From the NCBI RefSeq assembly GCF_001467825.1, contig NZ_LNYK01000001.1:62121-126120 (forward strand): a stretch of 64,000 nucleotides of DNA. Reading direction: 5' to 3'. The DNA is from Legionella londiniensis. Its GTDB lineage: Bacteria > Pseudomonadota > Gammaproteobacteria > Legionellales > Legionellaceae. The notes under the pieces were generated by a model. The model worked only from the letters and a program-made list of their open reading frames with translations. It was not told the DNA's origin and ran no database searches. Position 1 is the stretch's first letter; each line of letters opens with the position of its first letter. Shown here one piece after another: positions 20,348 to 30,500 of this stretch. Made by a program: the position numbers and the translations under genes.

Positions 20348-21604
20348 ATGCGCCGCATTTATACCTTATTTCTTTATCTTGCCATCCCTTTAATTTTAGT
20401 ACGGCTTTACTGGAAAGGTCGAGGATTGGCAGCCTATCGCAAAAGAATCCATGAACGCTTCATGTTGATTTCACAACCAGAAAAAGTGGATATCTGGCTG
20501 CATGCAGTTTCATTAGGCGAAGTTATTGCGGCCACGCCATTAATTAACGAGCTTCTTGCAAGGCAGTTCAGGGTATTAATCACCACAATGACGCCCACGG
20601 GCTCACAACGTGTTTTAGAACAATTTGCCAACAGGGTGCAACACCAATATCTTCCCTACGATCTGCCTTTTATTTTGCGCCTTTTTTTTAAAAAATATAC
20701 TCCCCGCATAGGCGTGATTATGGAAACGGAGCTTTGGCCGAATTTGATTAATCAAGCGCAAAAAGCGCAGGTTCCTGTTTTAATCGTTAACGCACGGATA
20801 TCTGATCGTGCCTTTAAGCGTTATCAGCGATTCAAATTCTTTTTTAAACCGCTTCTTGCCAAGCTTTCTGGAATTTTGGCGCAAAGCAAGCTCGATGCCG
20901 AACGGTTTATGATGCTTGGTGCGCAGGCTTTGCATGTTGCGGCGATTGGCAATCTGAAATTTGATTTGCAAACCACGGTTGACGAAAGCGATATATATCA
21001 AAAAATTAAATATGCCATAGGAGTAAACAGGCCCGTATTCATTGCTGCAAGTACCCATGATAATGAAGAAGAGCAACTGCTTGGGCGCTATAACCAGTTA
21101 AAATCTGCCATACCTCACATCTTGTTATTAATAGCCCCTCGTCACCCCGAACGGTTTCAGTCTGTCTACCGCTTGAGTCAGCAGTTGGGCTTAAACACTG
21201 CTTTGCGAAGTAAAAGTCAGGACATCAATCACAACACTGAGGTTCTCATCCTGGATTCTTTGGGTGAGTTGCGTCATTTTTATAAAATCAGTGATTATGC
21301 CTTTGTTGGCGGCAGCCTAGTGCCGGTTGGCGGTCATAACCTGCTTGAGCCTATTGCAGCAGGGGTTCCTGTTTTTTGCGGACCCTATATTCAAAATATT
21401 AGAAGCATTTGTGAAGAGTTATTAAAGGAGCGGGCAATTTGTATTGCTTCAAATGCCGATAACGTCATCAGTGCCATGATTAATCTCTTCCATAATGAAA
21501 CCATGCGGTCTCAACAGATTGCTAAAGCTTCCGAGTTTCTTAAGCTGAATCAGGGATGCCTTAAGCGGTATCTGCAAAAAATTGAAGAATTGATGGCTAT
21601 CTGA
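20348..21604 (+). CDS. waaA: 3-deoxy-D-manno-octulosonic acid (Kdo) transferase
   Basis: Adds Kdo residues from CMP-Kdo to lipid IVA at the inner membrane, the first step of LPS core synthesis. The 418-residue protein has an N-terminal membrane anchor (residues about 4-20), then IWLHAVSLGEVIAATPLI, TTMTPTGSQRV, METELWPNLI and, in the C-terminal GT-B half, FVGGSLVPVGGHNLLEPIAAG, all family hallmarks. An in-frame TTG two codons upstream exists; the ATG at 20348 matches the usual start. It follows a good sigma-70 promoter. Confidence 0.95.
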   Translation: MRRIYTLFLYLAIPLILVRLYWKGRGLAAYRKRIHERFMLISQPEKVDIWLHAVSLGEVIAATPLINELLARQFRVLITTMTPTGSQRVLEQFANRVQHQYLPYDLPFILRLFFKKYTPRIGVIMETELWPNLINQAQKAQVPVLIVNARISDRAFKRYQRFKFFFKPLLAKLSGILAQSKLDAERFMMLGAQALHVAAIGNLKFDLQTTVDESDIYQKIKYAIGVNRPVFIAASTHDNEEEQLLGRYNQLKSAIPHILLLIAPRHPERFQSVYRLSQQLGLNTALRSKSQDINHNTEVLILDSLGELRHFYKISDYAFVGGSLVPVGGHNLLEPIAAGVPVFCGPYIQNIRSICEELLKERAICIASNADNVISAMINLFHNETMRSQQIAKASEFLKLNQGCLKRYLQKIEELMAI

Positions 21605-21662
21605 TGGCATTGATGAAGTAGCCTTTATTCACGAAGCTTGATGCGGAAATCAGGCAGGTAAT

Positions 21663-21690
21663 CCCGGATTATGATTTTGTCTAATCCGGG
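21663..21690. terminator. hairpin between convergent waaA and dksA
   Basis: CCCGGATTA and TAATCCGGG form a perfect 9-bp stem with a ten-base loop, in the 126-base space between the two stop codons. There is no downstream T tract on either strand, so termination is plausible but not certain. Confidence 0.5.
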
Positions 21691-21730
21691 CCAGGATATG
21701 TGTCCAGTTATTGATGTCACGGTTTCAGAA

Positions 21731-22207
21731 TTAACCGCCCTGATTTTGCCGCTCTTTAATTTCGGAAAGTGTTTTGCAATCTATGCAAAGCGTGGCGGTA
21801 GGCCGGGCTTCGAGGCGGCGCAGACCAATTTCGACGCCACAGGCTTCGCAGTAACCGAAATCGTCGTCGCGAAGCCTTTCCAGGGCGTCTTCGATTTTTT
21901 TAATCAATTTGCGTTCACGATCTCTTGTGCGTAACTCGAGGCTGAACTCTTCCTCCTGGCTTGCTCTGTCAGAAGGGTCAGGGAAATTCGCCGCTTCATC
22001 TTTCATATGCATGACGGTACGGTCAACCTCTTCCATTAATGATTGACGCCATGCAAGCAATATTTTCTCAATGTGCGCAATTTGCTTTTCATTCATATAC
22101 TCTTCGCCCTCTGTTTCCAGATAAGGGGCTATTCCCATGCTACTGACTGCATCATTTTTCACGTTAAGTTCACTCTTATTGGTTAGATCATGTAATTGCT
22201 TGGGCAT
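21731..22207 (-). CDS. dksA: RNA polymerase-binding transcription factor DksA
   Basis: Binds the secondary channel of RNA polymerase and with ppGpp retunes transcription in starvation; in Legionella it supports the switch to the transmissive phase. The 158-residue protein has the coiled coil (about residues 45-120), the DxxDxA tip within FPDPSDRASQEEEF, and the C4 zinc finger CEACG and CIDCK. The remainder, SLELRTRDRERKLIKKIEDAL, is nearly identical to the family. AGGAGG precedes the ATG at six bases. The first 25 residues are longer than in E. coli and not conserved. Confidence 0.97.
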   Translation of the reverse strand: MPKQLHDLTNKSELNVKNDAVSSMGIAPYLETEGEEYMNEKQIAHIEKILLAWRQSLMEEVDRTVMHMKDEAANFPDPSDRASQEEEFSLELRTRDRERKLIKKIEDALERLRDDDFGYCEACGVEIGLRRLEARPTATLCIDCKTLSEIKERQNQGG

Positions 22208-22323
22208 AATCGCCTCCTGCTGCCATTCACTTTTCCTGTCATATCCCTATGAAAGAAAAGGGCTAGATATACCAAAAAACCTGTTATTCATCAACTATAG
22301 ACTATTTTTTTACTTCAAGAGAT

Positions 22324-23187
22324 CTAAAAATTAAATTCATTGTGCAATTTTTGCAATTGTCCGCCAGTAACCCGATAATGGCCCTGGCAATCTTGAAAAC
22401 TTTGAATAAATTGAAAACCGTGTTGCTCAAGCAGGCTTGCAACTGATTCACTTTGGTTATAACCATGCTCTAGCAATAACCAGCCATGGACCTTGAGAAA
22501 TGAAGCGCTGCTGGCAATGATATGGCGTAGCGCTTCCAGCCCGTCAGCGCCGCCTGCCAGGGCATCCCGGGGTTCAAAACGAATTTCTTCATTCAACAAA
22601 TGCGGATCATGGTCAGCAATGTAGGGGGGATTGGAGAGGATGACATCAAACAGTTGCTGTGGAATAGTTGAAAACCAGTCAGACTGAATAAAAGTAACAT
22701 TGCTGATATTTAAATTTTTTGCGTTTTGACAGGCAATTTCCAATGCTTTTTTACTGGCATCGCTTGCCAACAAGTTCCAGGCAGGTTTTTCAGAAGCCAG
22801 TGCCAACGCAATAGCCCCGCTGCCGGTTCCAAGATCCAAAAGAGAAGCATGGGGAATATTGCCAGCCAATTTTAAGGTCAATTCGACTAAAAGTTCGGTT
22901 TCAGGCCTTGGTATGAGGGTGTCGGGGCTGACCTTAAGCGGCAGCGACCAGAATTCGCGATTGCCAGTAATGTAAGAAACGGGCATGCCTTCTTGTCTTT
23001 GCTTTAAACAGCATTGAAATTGCTTCCATTGCGTTTCATTTAAGGCATGCTCGGGATGGGTATACAAAAAAGCACGCGTCATGTTTAAAACATGCGAAAG
23101 CAAGACTTCTGCATCAAGTTGAGGAGAAGAACCAGTGCCGGATAACAAACGAATGGCAAACTGTAAAGCATTTTTTACATCAATCAT
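22324..23187 (-). CDS. prmC: release factor glutamine methyltransferase
   Basis: Methylates the glutamine of the GGQ motif in release factors RF1 and RF2. The 287-residue protein has an N-terminal helical domain ([27 protein letters not shown]), the SAM-binding [16 protein letters not shown], and the catalytic NPPYIADHD. Its start overlaps the prfA stop by eight bases with the ATG at 23187; a GTG two codons upstream is an alternative. Coupling with prfA, whose product is its substrate, is the usual arrangement. Confidence 0.94.
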   Translation of the reverse strand: MIDVKNALQFAIRLLSGTGSSPQLDAEVLLSHVLNMTRAFLYTHPEHALNETQWKQFQCCLKQRQEGMPVSYITGNREFWSLPLKVSPDTLIPRPETELLVELTLKLAGNIPHASLLDLGTGSGAIALALASEKPAWNLLASDASKKALEIACQNAKNLNISNVTFIQSDWFSTIPQQLFDVILSNPPYIADHDPHLLNEEIRFEPRDALAGGADGLEALRHIIASSASFLKVHGWLLLEHGYNQSESVASLLEQHGFQFIQSFQDCQGHYRVTGGQLQKLHNEFNF

Positions 23188-24268
23188 GTCCACCTAATTC
23201 AGCCAGTAATTCGGCATGATGTTCACGCTTTAAGGCATCAATGACCGGGGACAAATCGCCGGCTATAACCTCCGGCAATTGATAAAGAGTCAAATTAATG
23301 CGGTGGTCTGTCAGCCGCCCTTGCGGAAAGTTGTAAGTGCGGATACGCTCAGAGCGATCCCCGCTGCCCACTTGCAGTTTTCTGGAGAGAGCCTGTTCTT
23401 GTTTTTGTTTGCTTTGTTCTATATCAAGCAATTTTGTTTTTAAAAGCGCCAATGCTTTAGCACGGTTTTTATGCTGAGAGCGCTCATCCTGACATTCCAC
23501 GACAATGCCTGAGGGGAGGTGGGTAATTCGAATTGCAGAATCTGTTTTATTGACATGTTGGCCGCCGGCACCGGATGAACGGTAGGTATCAACGCGTAAA
23601 TCGTCATGATTGATGACAATTTCATCAACTTCGTCGACTTCGGGCAATATGGCAACTGTGCAGGCAGAAGTATGAACCCGGCCCTGCGACTCTGTTTCAG
23701 GAACCCGTTGCACGCGATGTGTGCCCGATTCAAATTTTAATTGTCCAAAGACATTATGCCCACTGACTTTGGCTATGATTTCCTTAAAGCCTCCATGTTC
23801 TCCATAGCTGGCGCTTAAGATTTCCACTTGCCAGCCCTGGGTTTCGGCGTAACGGCTGTACATGCGGAACAGATCGCCTGCGAATATGGCCGCTTCATCT
23901 CCGCCCGTACCGGCTCTGATTTCCAAATACACATTCCGCTCATCAGCAGGGTCTTTGGGGACTAACTGGTGTTGCAGTTTTTCATCAAGGATGGCAAGTT
24001 TTTCTTTTGCGGCGTCTATTTCTTCCTGAGCCATCGCAGCTAGTTCTTTATCTTCACCGTGCAGCATGTCTTCTAATGATTTAAGCTCGGAATTTGCTTT
24101 TTGGTATTGCTCGAAGGCAGAGGCAACCGGTTCAAGATGCGCATATTCTTTGGAAAGCGCCTTAAACTGGTTTTGATCCGCAATAATGCTCGCATCAGAC
24201 AACAGGCGCCCTACTTCTTCAAAGCGTTCATACATTTGTTCGAGTTTGAGTTCCAGTGATTTTTTCAT
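23180..24268 (-). CDS. prfA: peptide chain release factor 1
   Basis: Recognises UAA and UAG stop codons and triggers peptide release. The 362-residue protein has the helical domain 1, the RF1 anticodon-like PET-type motif in [15 protein letters not shown], and the peptidyl-transferase loop [15 protein letters not shown] containing GGQ. The ATG overlaps the hemA stop (ATGA, four bases), and its own stop overlaps prmC, forming the tightly coupled hemA-prfA-prmC unit. Confidence 0.97.
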   Translation of the reverse strand: MKKSLELKLEQMYERFEEVGRLLSDASIIADQNQFKALSKEYAHLEPVASAFEQYQKANSELKSLEDMLHGEDKELAAMAQEEIDAAKEKLAILDEKLQHQLVPKDPADERNVYLEIRAGTGGDEAAIFAGDLFRMYSRYAETQGWQVEILSASYGEHGGFKEIIAKVSGHNVFGQLKFESGTHRVQRVPETESQGRVHTSACTVAILPEVDEVDEIVINHDDLRVDTYRSSGAGGQHVNKTDSAIRITHLPSGIVVECQDERSQHKNRAKALALLKTKLLDIEQSKQKQEQALSRKLQVGSGDRSERIRTYNFPQGRLTDHRINLTLYQLPEVIAGDLSPVIDALKREHHAELLAELGGHD

Positions 24269-25524
24269 GAGGTGTGGTTTTCTGATGAGTTAAAAAGGTA
24301 TTGGGCAAATCCCAGGATATCGGCACGATTATCCCATGCTGCCTGGCGTAATCCAACGGTAGGGTTATGGGTTAATTTCTTTAGCAGCCGTTGGCTGAAT
24401 TCATCCAGTACCTGATGATGGCAATGTCCCGCAGCCAGTTTTTGTTTTGCACGCTGTAATTCTTGCTCAGCCAGACGTTGCATTTGGCTGCGATAGTCGC
24501 AAATAATTTCCTTAGCCTTAAGGGTGCGGTGCCAACGGATATAATTATCCAATTCGCGTTCTATCAGCTTTTCTGCATGCAGGGCCGCGTGGCGGCGTTC
24601 AACCATACCCTGTTCAGCCATCATGTGCAAATCATCGATATTATAAAGGTGCACGTTCGCTAAAGTCCCAACATCGGGTTCAATATCCCTGGGCACCGCT
24701 AAATCCAGAAAAAAACAGGGTTGATGCTGGCGTTTATGCATCGCTTCAGCAACCAGCGATTTGCTGATAAAAGGCAAGGGACAGGCAGTGGCAGAAATGA
24801 CCACATCCGCTTTCGCCAAATATTGCGGGATATCGGTAATAGTCAACGCTTCTCCCGCAAGGGAAGTAGCAAGCTGTTTGGCGTTTTCATGGCTGCGGCT
24901 GGCAACCATAAAGTGCCTTGTTCCTTGCTTGAAGAGGTATTTAGCAACCAGGGATGAGGTTTCTCCTGATCCAATAATCAGGACACGCAGCGATGAAAAG
25001 TCTGGCAAGAATTGGCTAATAAGCTGTACGGCAGCAAAAGCGACTGACACGGGGGTATTGCCAATACCGCTTCGATTGCGAATTCGCTTGCTGGCCTGGA
25101 AGATATATTGGAAAACCTGGCGTAAATTATTTTTGACCGTACCGGCCAGGCAACCCTGTTGATAGGCTTGCTTCATTTGGCCCAAAATTTGCGGCTCTCC
25201 AAGCATCATTGAATCAAGGCCGCTCGCAACGCGAAGGGTGTGCCGTATTCCATGATGGCCCTGGTGCGTATAAAAATAGGGAGAAATCAGTATCGGATTA
25301 AGTTGGCGTTCTCCTGCAAGCCAGGAAATGATGGGGCTCGCATTTTCCGCATCGCAATAAATTTCAGTGCGATTGCAGGTAGAAAGAATGGCAGCCTCAT
25401 TGATTGCAGGCAAGCTGACTAATTGATTCAGAAGCGTATCCTGGCGTTCCAATGGCAGCGCGATTTTTTCCCGCACTTCCAAAGGCGCAGTTTTATGACT
25501 AATTCCACAAGCAACAAACACCAT
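24265..25524 (-). CDS. hemA: glutamyl-tRNA reductase
   Basis: Reduces glutamyl-tRNA(Glu) with NADPH to glutamate-1-semialdehyde, the first step of C5 tetrapyrrole synthesis. The 419-residue protein begins with [16 protein letters not shown], contains the active cysteine in [10 protein letters not shown] (about residue 49), [21 protein letters not shown], the NADPH loop [15 protein letters not shown] and a C-terminal dimerisation helix region. It leads the hemA-prfA-prmC operon. The Shine-Dalgarno is weak at the ATG. Confidence 0.96.
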   Translation of the reverse strand: MVFVACGISHKTAPLEVREKIALPLERQDTLLNQLVSLPAINEAAILSTCNRTEIYCDAENASPIISWLAGERQLNPILISPYFYTHQGHHGIRHTLRVASGLDSMMLGEPQILGQMKQAYQQGCLAGTVKNNLRQVFQYIFQASKRIRNRSGIGNTPVSVAFAAVQLISQFLPDFSSLRVLIIGSGETSSLVAKYLFKQGTRHFMVASRSHENAKQLATSLAGEALTITDIPQYLAKADVVISATACPLPFISKSLVAEAMHKRQHQPCFFLDLAVPRDIEPDVGTLANVHLYNIDDLHMMAEQGMVERRHAALHAEKLIERELDNYIRWHRTLKAKEIICDYRSQMQRLAEQELQRAKQKLAAGHCHHQVLDEFSQRLLKKLTHNPTVGLRQAAWDNRADILGFAQYLFNSSENHTS

Positions 25525-25929
25525 AGGTAAAGGGATAGAAGGTCAGCAATAATGAAAGAATTGTAAACTATTGTTTGTCATAATTATAGACTTTTTCCCA
25601 ATAAACAGATTTAACCTTGGTAAACATGCATTAAATTTGTACTTTTTCAGTGTGTTGCCATGGTGTCTGTTGAATGAATATGATTCAACAACAAGCTTTG
25701 CCCGCAATGGGGCTTTTCTGCCAAAAAATACTGCTGAAAGCAGGATTAAAAAATCAAATTGCCCAACTCATTCCGACTTTGTGCTTCAAACAAAAAACCT
25801 GGCGAAATTTTGTTTATTATATGATGAAATTGCTCAAAATTAATCGTTTTTCTAAAGTTGTTTTTACTTGGCGCCGCTATTGTAGTTAGCCCGGTGATAA
25901 AGCCGTGATTTACTGGTAGCGGAGGGTAT
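25525..25929. other. divergent intergenic region between hemA and the 25930 gene
   Basis: About 400 bases without a convincing gene. Two overlapping frames (about 70 and 90 codons) lack ribosome binding sites and familiar sequence. On the minus strand TATAAT (25588-25583) could serve hemA, without a good -35. The region is A+T rich. Confidence 0.4.
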
Positions 25930-26205
25930 ATGGATATCATTTTTCAGGGGAAGCACAATAGTGAAGAGGCGATTGAAAGTCTCTGCAGAGTTATAGAATT
26001 ATTTAAGGAGCGATATCAAATCTGCCAGTTTCGTGAAATGCGCCTGACGATGACGCTCGTCGATGAGCAAGGTGATGATGTGGAGCTTGTTGATAGCGAA
26101 ACAATGGACGTATACCGTACCTTTGAAGTACATCGTGAACAATATGAATTAACGAGACGGCCGAGCACGCCTATATTAAAATTGGTGATTGATAATACCC
26201 GATAA
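25930..26205 (+). CDS. small uncharacterised protein upstream of an M50 protease
   Basis: A 91-residue acidic soluble protein with no recognised domain. It appears to be alpha/beta: a helix around SEEAIESLCRVIELFKERY, then strands MRLTMTLVDEQGDDVELVD and a C-terminal PILKLVIDN. GGAGG lies five bases before the ATG, so translation is well supported. It ends 17 bases before the M50 protease gene and is probably co-transcribed with it, making the protease its most likely functional partner. The role is unknown. Confidence 0.75.
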   Translation: MDIIFQGKHNSEEAIESLCRVIELFKERYQICQFREMRLTMTLVDEQGDDVELVDSETMDVYRTFEVHREQYELTRRPSTPILKLVIDNTR

Positions 26206-26222
26206 ACATATTATGGTGCAGA

Positions 26223-27302
26223 ATGACAGTTGTCTACGCCGTACTTGCAATCATCATCAGTTTACTGGCGGTTGTTGGCCTGCATGAAGCGGGCCATGCT
26301 ATTGCTGCGCGAATATTTGCCGTAAAAATCAAGCGCATTGCCATTGGTTTTGGCAAACCATTACTCAAAAAGACCAGCCGGAGAGGCATAGAATGGGTAT
26401 GGGGATTATGGCCTTTGGGAGGATATGTTCTTCTGCTCAATTCCCGCCATCATGCAGTAGAGCCAAAAAACAAGCGATTTTGTTTTGATAAAAAACATGT
26501 TTGGCAGCGAATAATCATTCTTTCAGCTGGCGCACTGGTTAATATTCTCGTTGCTTGGTTTGCTTTTTTGTTCATTTATCTCATCGGATATAAAACCATA
26601 TTGCCTGTGAGCGCCTATGTCAGGCCAAACAGTATCGCAGCTCAAGCGGGCATGCAACAAAAAGACCGTTTCATATCCATTGCAGGCCAACCTGCCGAAT
26701 CCTGGCGGCAGGTTGCGATGGCTTTTATCATGAATCTTGGCGAGAAGGATGTTCTGGTAGAAATCATGGATCCGGCAGGTAAAAAACGGACGGCTTATTT
26801 TGATTTAACCCGATGGGAATACAATCGCAAAAATAATACGTTATTTAAGCTTATCGGCGTCAAGCCGGACACGGATAAAAAATATCATCTTAAGATTTCG
26901 GGTTTACCAGTTTGGCAAGCAGCCAGGAAGGCATTTGAAAAATTATATGAATTAATCGCCTTCTATCTTGTTTTACTGAAACAATTAGCAGCAGGGGTAT
27001 TGCCCATCAGCGTGCTCCTTGGTCCGCTTGGGCTGTTTACAGAAATGATTGCTTCTTTTACACAGGGGCTTCGGATGTTTTTGTATTTTATCGGCAACCT
27101 GAGTTTGGCAGTCGCTGTTATCAACCTTTTGCCCATACCGGGCCTTGACGGCGGTTCTATCTTTTATGCAATGATTGAAAAAATCCGTGGAAGGCCGATG
27201 TCTATCGCCATGGAAATATTGTTGCATCGCTTGGCTATAATCTTATTTTTTGTATTCTTGGTGCAATTGTTGATGAATGACATGCAGCGGTATTTACAAT
27301 GA
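26223..27302 (+). CDS. M50-family site-2-type membrane protease with one PDZ domain
   Basis: Intramembrane zinc metalloprotease related to RseP. The 359-residue protein has the zinc motif HEAGH at residues 21-25 in the first membrane helix, a single PDZ domain (residues about 130-205; NSIAAQAGMQQKDRFISIAGQPAESW), and the third ligand motif NLLPIPGLDGG with D309, followed by C-terminal helices. RseP of E. coli has two PDZ domains and about 450 residues and sits beside bamA; this gene has neither, so it is probably a paralogue with another substrate. It follows the 91-residue unknown protein. Confidence 0.85.
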   Translation: MTVVYAVLAIIISLLAVVGLHEAGHAIAARIFAVKIKRIAIGFGKPLLKKTSRRGIEWVWGLWPLGGYVLLLNSRHHAVEPKNKRFCFDKKHVWQRIIILSAGALVNILVAWFAFLFIYLIGYKTILPVSAYVRPNSIAAQAGMQQKDRFISIAGQPAESWRQVAMAFIMNLGEKDVLVEIMDPAGKKRTAYFDLTRWEYNRKNNTLFKLIGVKPDTDKKYHLKISGLPVWQAARKAFEKLYELIAFYLVLLKQLAAGVLPISVLLGPLGLFTEMIASFTQGLRMFLYFIGNLSLAVAVINLLPIPGLDGGSIFYAMIEKIRGRPMSIAMEILLHRLAIILFFVFLVQLLMNDMQRYLQ

Positions 27303-27448
27303 TGCCCCAATGCTCGAGGCAGGCTGTCTGCAGTTTCCTTTCGTAACTTTAAATTACGTTATACAATGGATTTTTAATTGAACCGGGGGACAGCGGATGT
27401 CTATGTCATTCTTAATCAAAATTTCTCATTATTGTCTTTTATAAGGCG

Positions 27449-29746
27449 ATGATCATAATAACCCTTCTATTGCTGCCGTTGCTTGCGGCAGCCATGGCCC
27501 CGCTTATAGTCAGGCTGGTTCAGGGCAATCTGTCGGGATGGTGTCTCGGACTGGTCCCTTTTTTGATGCTTTGCCTTACCCTGTCCCAAAGCTCAAATAT
27601 AGCTCATGGTCAATTGCCTGCCATCAGTTTCTCCTGGTTCCAATCCATGCATATTGCTTTTGCTTTTCGCATAGACGGTTTAAGTCAATTAATGCTTTTG
27701 CTCATCAGCGGCATCGGCTTTCCAATAGTGATTTACAGCAAGCCTTATTTTGGTAATCATGATTATCTAAGCGGTTATTATGTCGTCTTGTTTATTTTTA
27801 TGGCGGCCATGACCGGAGCAGTTTGTGCAAACGATCTTTTGACCTTATTTGTATTTTGGGAAATCACATCCATTTGTTCATTTGTCCTTATTGGTCTTAA
27901 GCACCGCTATCGTACCGTAAGAAAGGCGGCGATCGAGGCATTGTTTATCACAACAATAGGGGGGCTTTGCCTGCTGGCATCTTTTGTATTGCTCATCCAG
28001 GTGAGCGGTAATCATGAGATTCATCAACTTGTCAAATATTCCTCCATAGTAAACAAGCCATTATTTCCCTGGATTTTTGTCCTGTTTTTAATCGGTGTTT
28101 TTACAAAATCTGCCCAGTTTCCATTTGGGTTCTGGCTTCCTGGAGCCATGCGTGCGCCTACTCCTGTGAGCGCCTATCTTCATTCTGCAACCATGGTACA
28201 ACTTGGAATTTATCTTTTGGCACGTTTTCATCCCCTCTTCGCTGAATCGCAGTGGTGGTTTGGAAGCCTGGCCCTGATAGGCAGCATTTCCATGCTGACA
28301 AGCGCCTTATTTGCGTTCAAACATTACGATATGAAATTAATCCTTGCCTACACCACAATTACCGCTCTGGGATCACTGGTTGTGACCCTTGCCAGTAATC
28401 ATGAATTGATGATCAAGGCTGCGGTTTCATTTTTATTGGTTCATGCCTTATATAAGGCAAATTTATTCATGGCCGTGGGAGATATACAACATCAGACAGG
28501 AACCCGCCACCTAAAGCAGGTCGGAGGATTGCATCATGCCATGCCAATCACAATGCTTGCCATGTGCGTCGCGGGTTCTGCCATGGCAGGGCTTCCGCCA
28601 TTGCTTGGGTTTTATGTTAAGGAAATGCTTTATGAGGCGAGTTTAAATATCCCCGCTGCAGCTTATATACAAACCTTTATCATCCTTTTAGCCAATATGA
28701 TGATGGCTGCCATCGCTTTTATCCTGGTGCTGAACGTTTTTTGGGGCAAGAAGCGGCCTCATCAGGTGCGTGAAGCGGACATGAACATGTCTGTGAATGC
28801 TTTTATATTGGCAGTGGTAACAATTATCCTGAGTTTATTCACCAACACCCTGGATTTTTACATTCTTTCTCCTGCTGCTGAAGCCATTCTTGGCCGCAAG
28901 GTAGCAATGGGTTTGCCTTTTCACGTGGAGATTTGGCGTCCGTCATTGATACTGAGCATCATTACCCTGAGCGGCGCCTTGCTCATCTATCTCGTGAAGT
29001 ATCAGATACGCTTTATACTTATTAAAACAAACGTATTGCGCTGGATTTTTCCCGAACGTATTTTGCAGGTGCTTTTAACAGGCAGCGTTTTAACGGCAAA
29101 GCTGTGGACGACGCTTTTTCAGCACGGATATATGAATCGGTACCTGATGCTTGCCTTTCTTTCTACTTGCGTATTAATGGCATATGAAAGCGGGAATTTC
29201 TTGTTTACCGGATCTTTTCTACCTTCTTCTCCCTTGCTTTGGAGCTTATCTGCCTGGCTTCTTTTTTCAGCGGCCCCAATATTGCTGATTCGGCGATTTA
29301 TCAGCGGATTAATCGCGCTCGGCGTTTTTGGATTGGGGCTTGCTTTTTTCTTTGTGACGCAAGGCGCGCCTGATTTGGCAATGACCCAGGCACTGGTTGA
29401 GACCTTGATGGTCATTTTGATTGTTTTCACCCTGTCGGGACTTATAAACTGGCCGAATATCGCTTCGGAGCCCAATTGGCATTGCTTCAGCAGGGCTTGT
29501 GTTGCTGTCTTTTTTGGTTTGTTGATTGGCATAGGGGTTGAGCGTGTACTCAGTATGCCTTTCGATAACGCGATTGGCCGATATTATCTCGACAACAGCG
29601 TCTTTGAAAGTTATGCGGCAAACGTGGTGAATGCCATACTGGTTAACTTTAGAGCCCTGGATACCCTGGGAGAAACGACAGTGTTGCTTGTTGGCGCATT
29701 GGGGATTTTTTCACTTTTGGGCACGGGATGGAGAAAGAGAAAATGA
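27449..29746 (+). CDS. mnhA: Mrp/Mnh cation/proton antiporter subunit A
   Basis: Largest subunit of a multi-subunit Na+(or K+)/H+ antiporter in the inner membrane, related to NuoL of complex I. The 765-residue protein has many membrane helices, with conserved proton-path segments such as [52 protein letters not shown] and [18 protein letters not shown], and the MrpA-specific C-terminal part including [20 protein letters not shown]. It opens a seven-gene operon in the canonical A-G order. The ATG follows AAGG. The stop overlaps mnhB by four bases. Confidence 0.93.
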   Translation: MIIITLLLLPLLAAAMAPLIVRLVQGNLSGWCLGLVPFLMLCLTLSQSSNIAHGQLPAISFSWFQSMHIAFAFRIDGLSQLMLLLISGIGFPIVIYSKPYFGNHDYLSGYYVVLFIFMAAMTGAVCANDLLTLFVFWEITSICSFVLIGLKHRYRTVRKAAIEALFITTIGGLCLLASFVLLIQVSGNHEIHQLVKYSSIVNKPLFPWIFVLFLIGVFTKSAQFPFGFWLPGAMRAPTPVSAYLHSATMVQLGIYLLARFHPLFAESQWWFGSLALIGSISMLTSALFAFKHYDMKLILAYTTITALGSLVVTLASNHELMIKAAVSFLLVHALYKANLFMAVGDIQHQTGTRHLKQVGGLHHAMPITMLAMCVAGSAMAGLPPLLGFYVKEMLYEASLNIPAAAYIQTFIILLANMMMAAIAFILVLNVFWGKKRPHQVREADMNMSVNAFILAVVTIILSLFTNTLDFYILSPAAEAILGRKVAMGLPFHVEIWRPSLILSIITLSGALLIYLVKYQIRFILIKTNVLRWIFPERILQVLLTGSVLTAKLWTTLFQHGYMNRYLMLAFLSTCVLMAYESGNFLFTGSFLPSSPLLWSLSAWLLFSAAPILLIRRFISGLIALGVFGLGLAFFFVTQGAPDLAMTQALVETLMVILIVFTLSGLINWPNIASEPNWHCFSRACVAVFFGLLIGIGVERVLSMPFDNAIGRYYLDNSVFESYAANVVNAILVNFRALDTLGETTVLLVGALGIFSLLGTGWRKRK

Positions 29747-30144
29747 GATCAGTCATATTACAGACCATTACCCGTCTTTTATTGGCCTGGATGCTCGTTT
29801 TTTCCTGGTGGGTATTGTTGCGCGGCCATAATGCCCCGGGCGGTGGCTTCATTGGGGGCTTAATTGCCGCATCTGCTTTTTCTTTATATCTTTTGGCTTA
29901 TGGAGTAAATCGCGTGCAGCAGATTATTTATTTTTCACCCGTTACCTGGTTAGGATTTGGCTTAATTTTAATGCTTTTAAGCAGTATTTCAGGGTTGGTT
30001 GCGGGAAAAGTGTTTATGAGTTTTACCGCACTTCGAGGCTTTGAGCATTTCATCAATTCTGCAATAACGTTTGATGTTGGGGTTTATCTTGTTGTATGTT
30101 TTTCTGTGCTGTGCATATTGATTGCTTTGGAGCGTTCGCAGTGA
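29743..30144 (+). CDS. mnhB: Mrp/Mnh antiporter subunit B
   Basis: Small membrane subunit of the antiporter, 133 residues with four predicted helices. The motif [20 protein letters not shown] (about residues 23-42) is the MnhB signature. An ATG five codons upstream is possible, but the ATG at 29743 overlaps the mnhA stop (ATGA) and has GGAG nine bases before it. The stop overlaps the GTG of mnhC. Confidence 0.93.
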   Translation: MRSVILQTITRLLLAWMLVFSWWVLLRGHNAPGGGFIGGLIAASAFSLYLLAYGVNRVQQIIYFSPVTWLGFGLILMLLSSISGLVAGKVFMSFTALRGFEHFINSAITFDVGVYLVVCFSVLCILIALERSQ

Positions 30145-30500
30145 ATATTGTAACTGTGCTGCTGGCTTTGCTAATTGCTGTTTCAGTCTATTTATTGATG
30201 AGTACCCAGCTTAACCGCTGGTTATATGGCTTGATTCTTTTTTCTTCATTAATCAATGTGAATATTCTTTTGCTGGGCCGGGTTTATTTTTCCCTGCCCG
30301 CGTTCATCGGTAAGGACGGCGGCGGAAATCTTGGTAACCCCTTGCCGCAGGCCATGGTTTTAACAGCAATTGTTATATCGTTTGCGCTGATTGCTTTTTC
30401 CTTAATTGTTTTGCGTGAACTTTACCGCAAAAGTCACACCTTGCGGGATATGCCGCTTTCGATGTTTAAAACAAGAAAAAAAAGGCGCCATGATGGCTGA
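30141..30500 (+). CDS. mnhC: Mrp/Mnh antiporter subunit C
   Basis: NuoK-like membrane subunit with three helices, 119 residues. The segment [18 protein letters not shown]-like ([16 protein letters not shown]) and [17 protein letters not shown] are characteristic of MnhC. Translation starts with GTG at 30141, overlapping the mnhB stop codon (GTGA). The end overlaps mnhD by eleven bases. Confidence 0.92.
   Translation: MNIVTVLLALLIAVSVYLLMSTQLNRWLYGLILFSSLINVNILLLGRVYFSLPAFIGKDGGGNLGNPLPQAMVLTAIVISFALIAFSLIVLRELYRKSHTLRDMPLSMFKTRKKRRHDG

Noticed and set aside
25571-25889. Two overlapping open frames upstream of the 25930 gene
   Set aside because: Neither has a Shine-Dalgarno, composition is A+T driven, and they overlap each other; the space is more likely a divergent promoter region.
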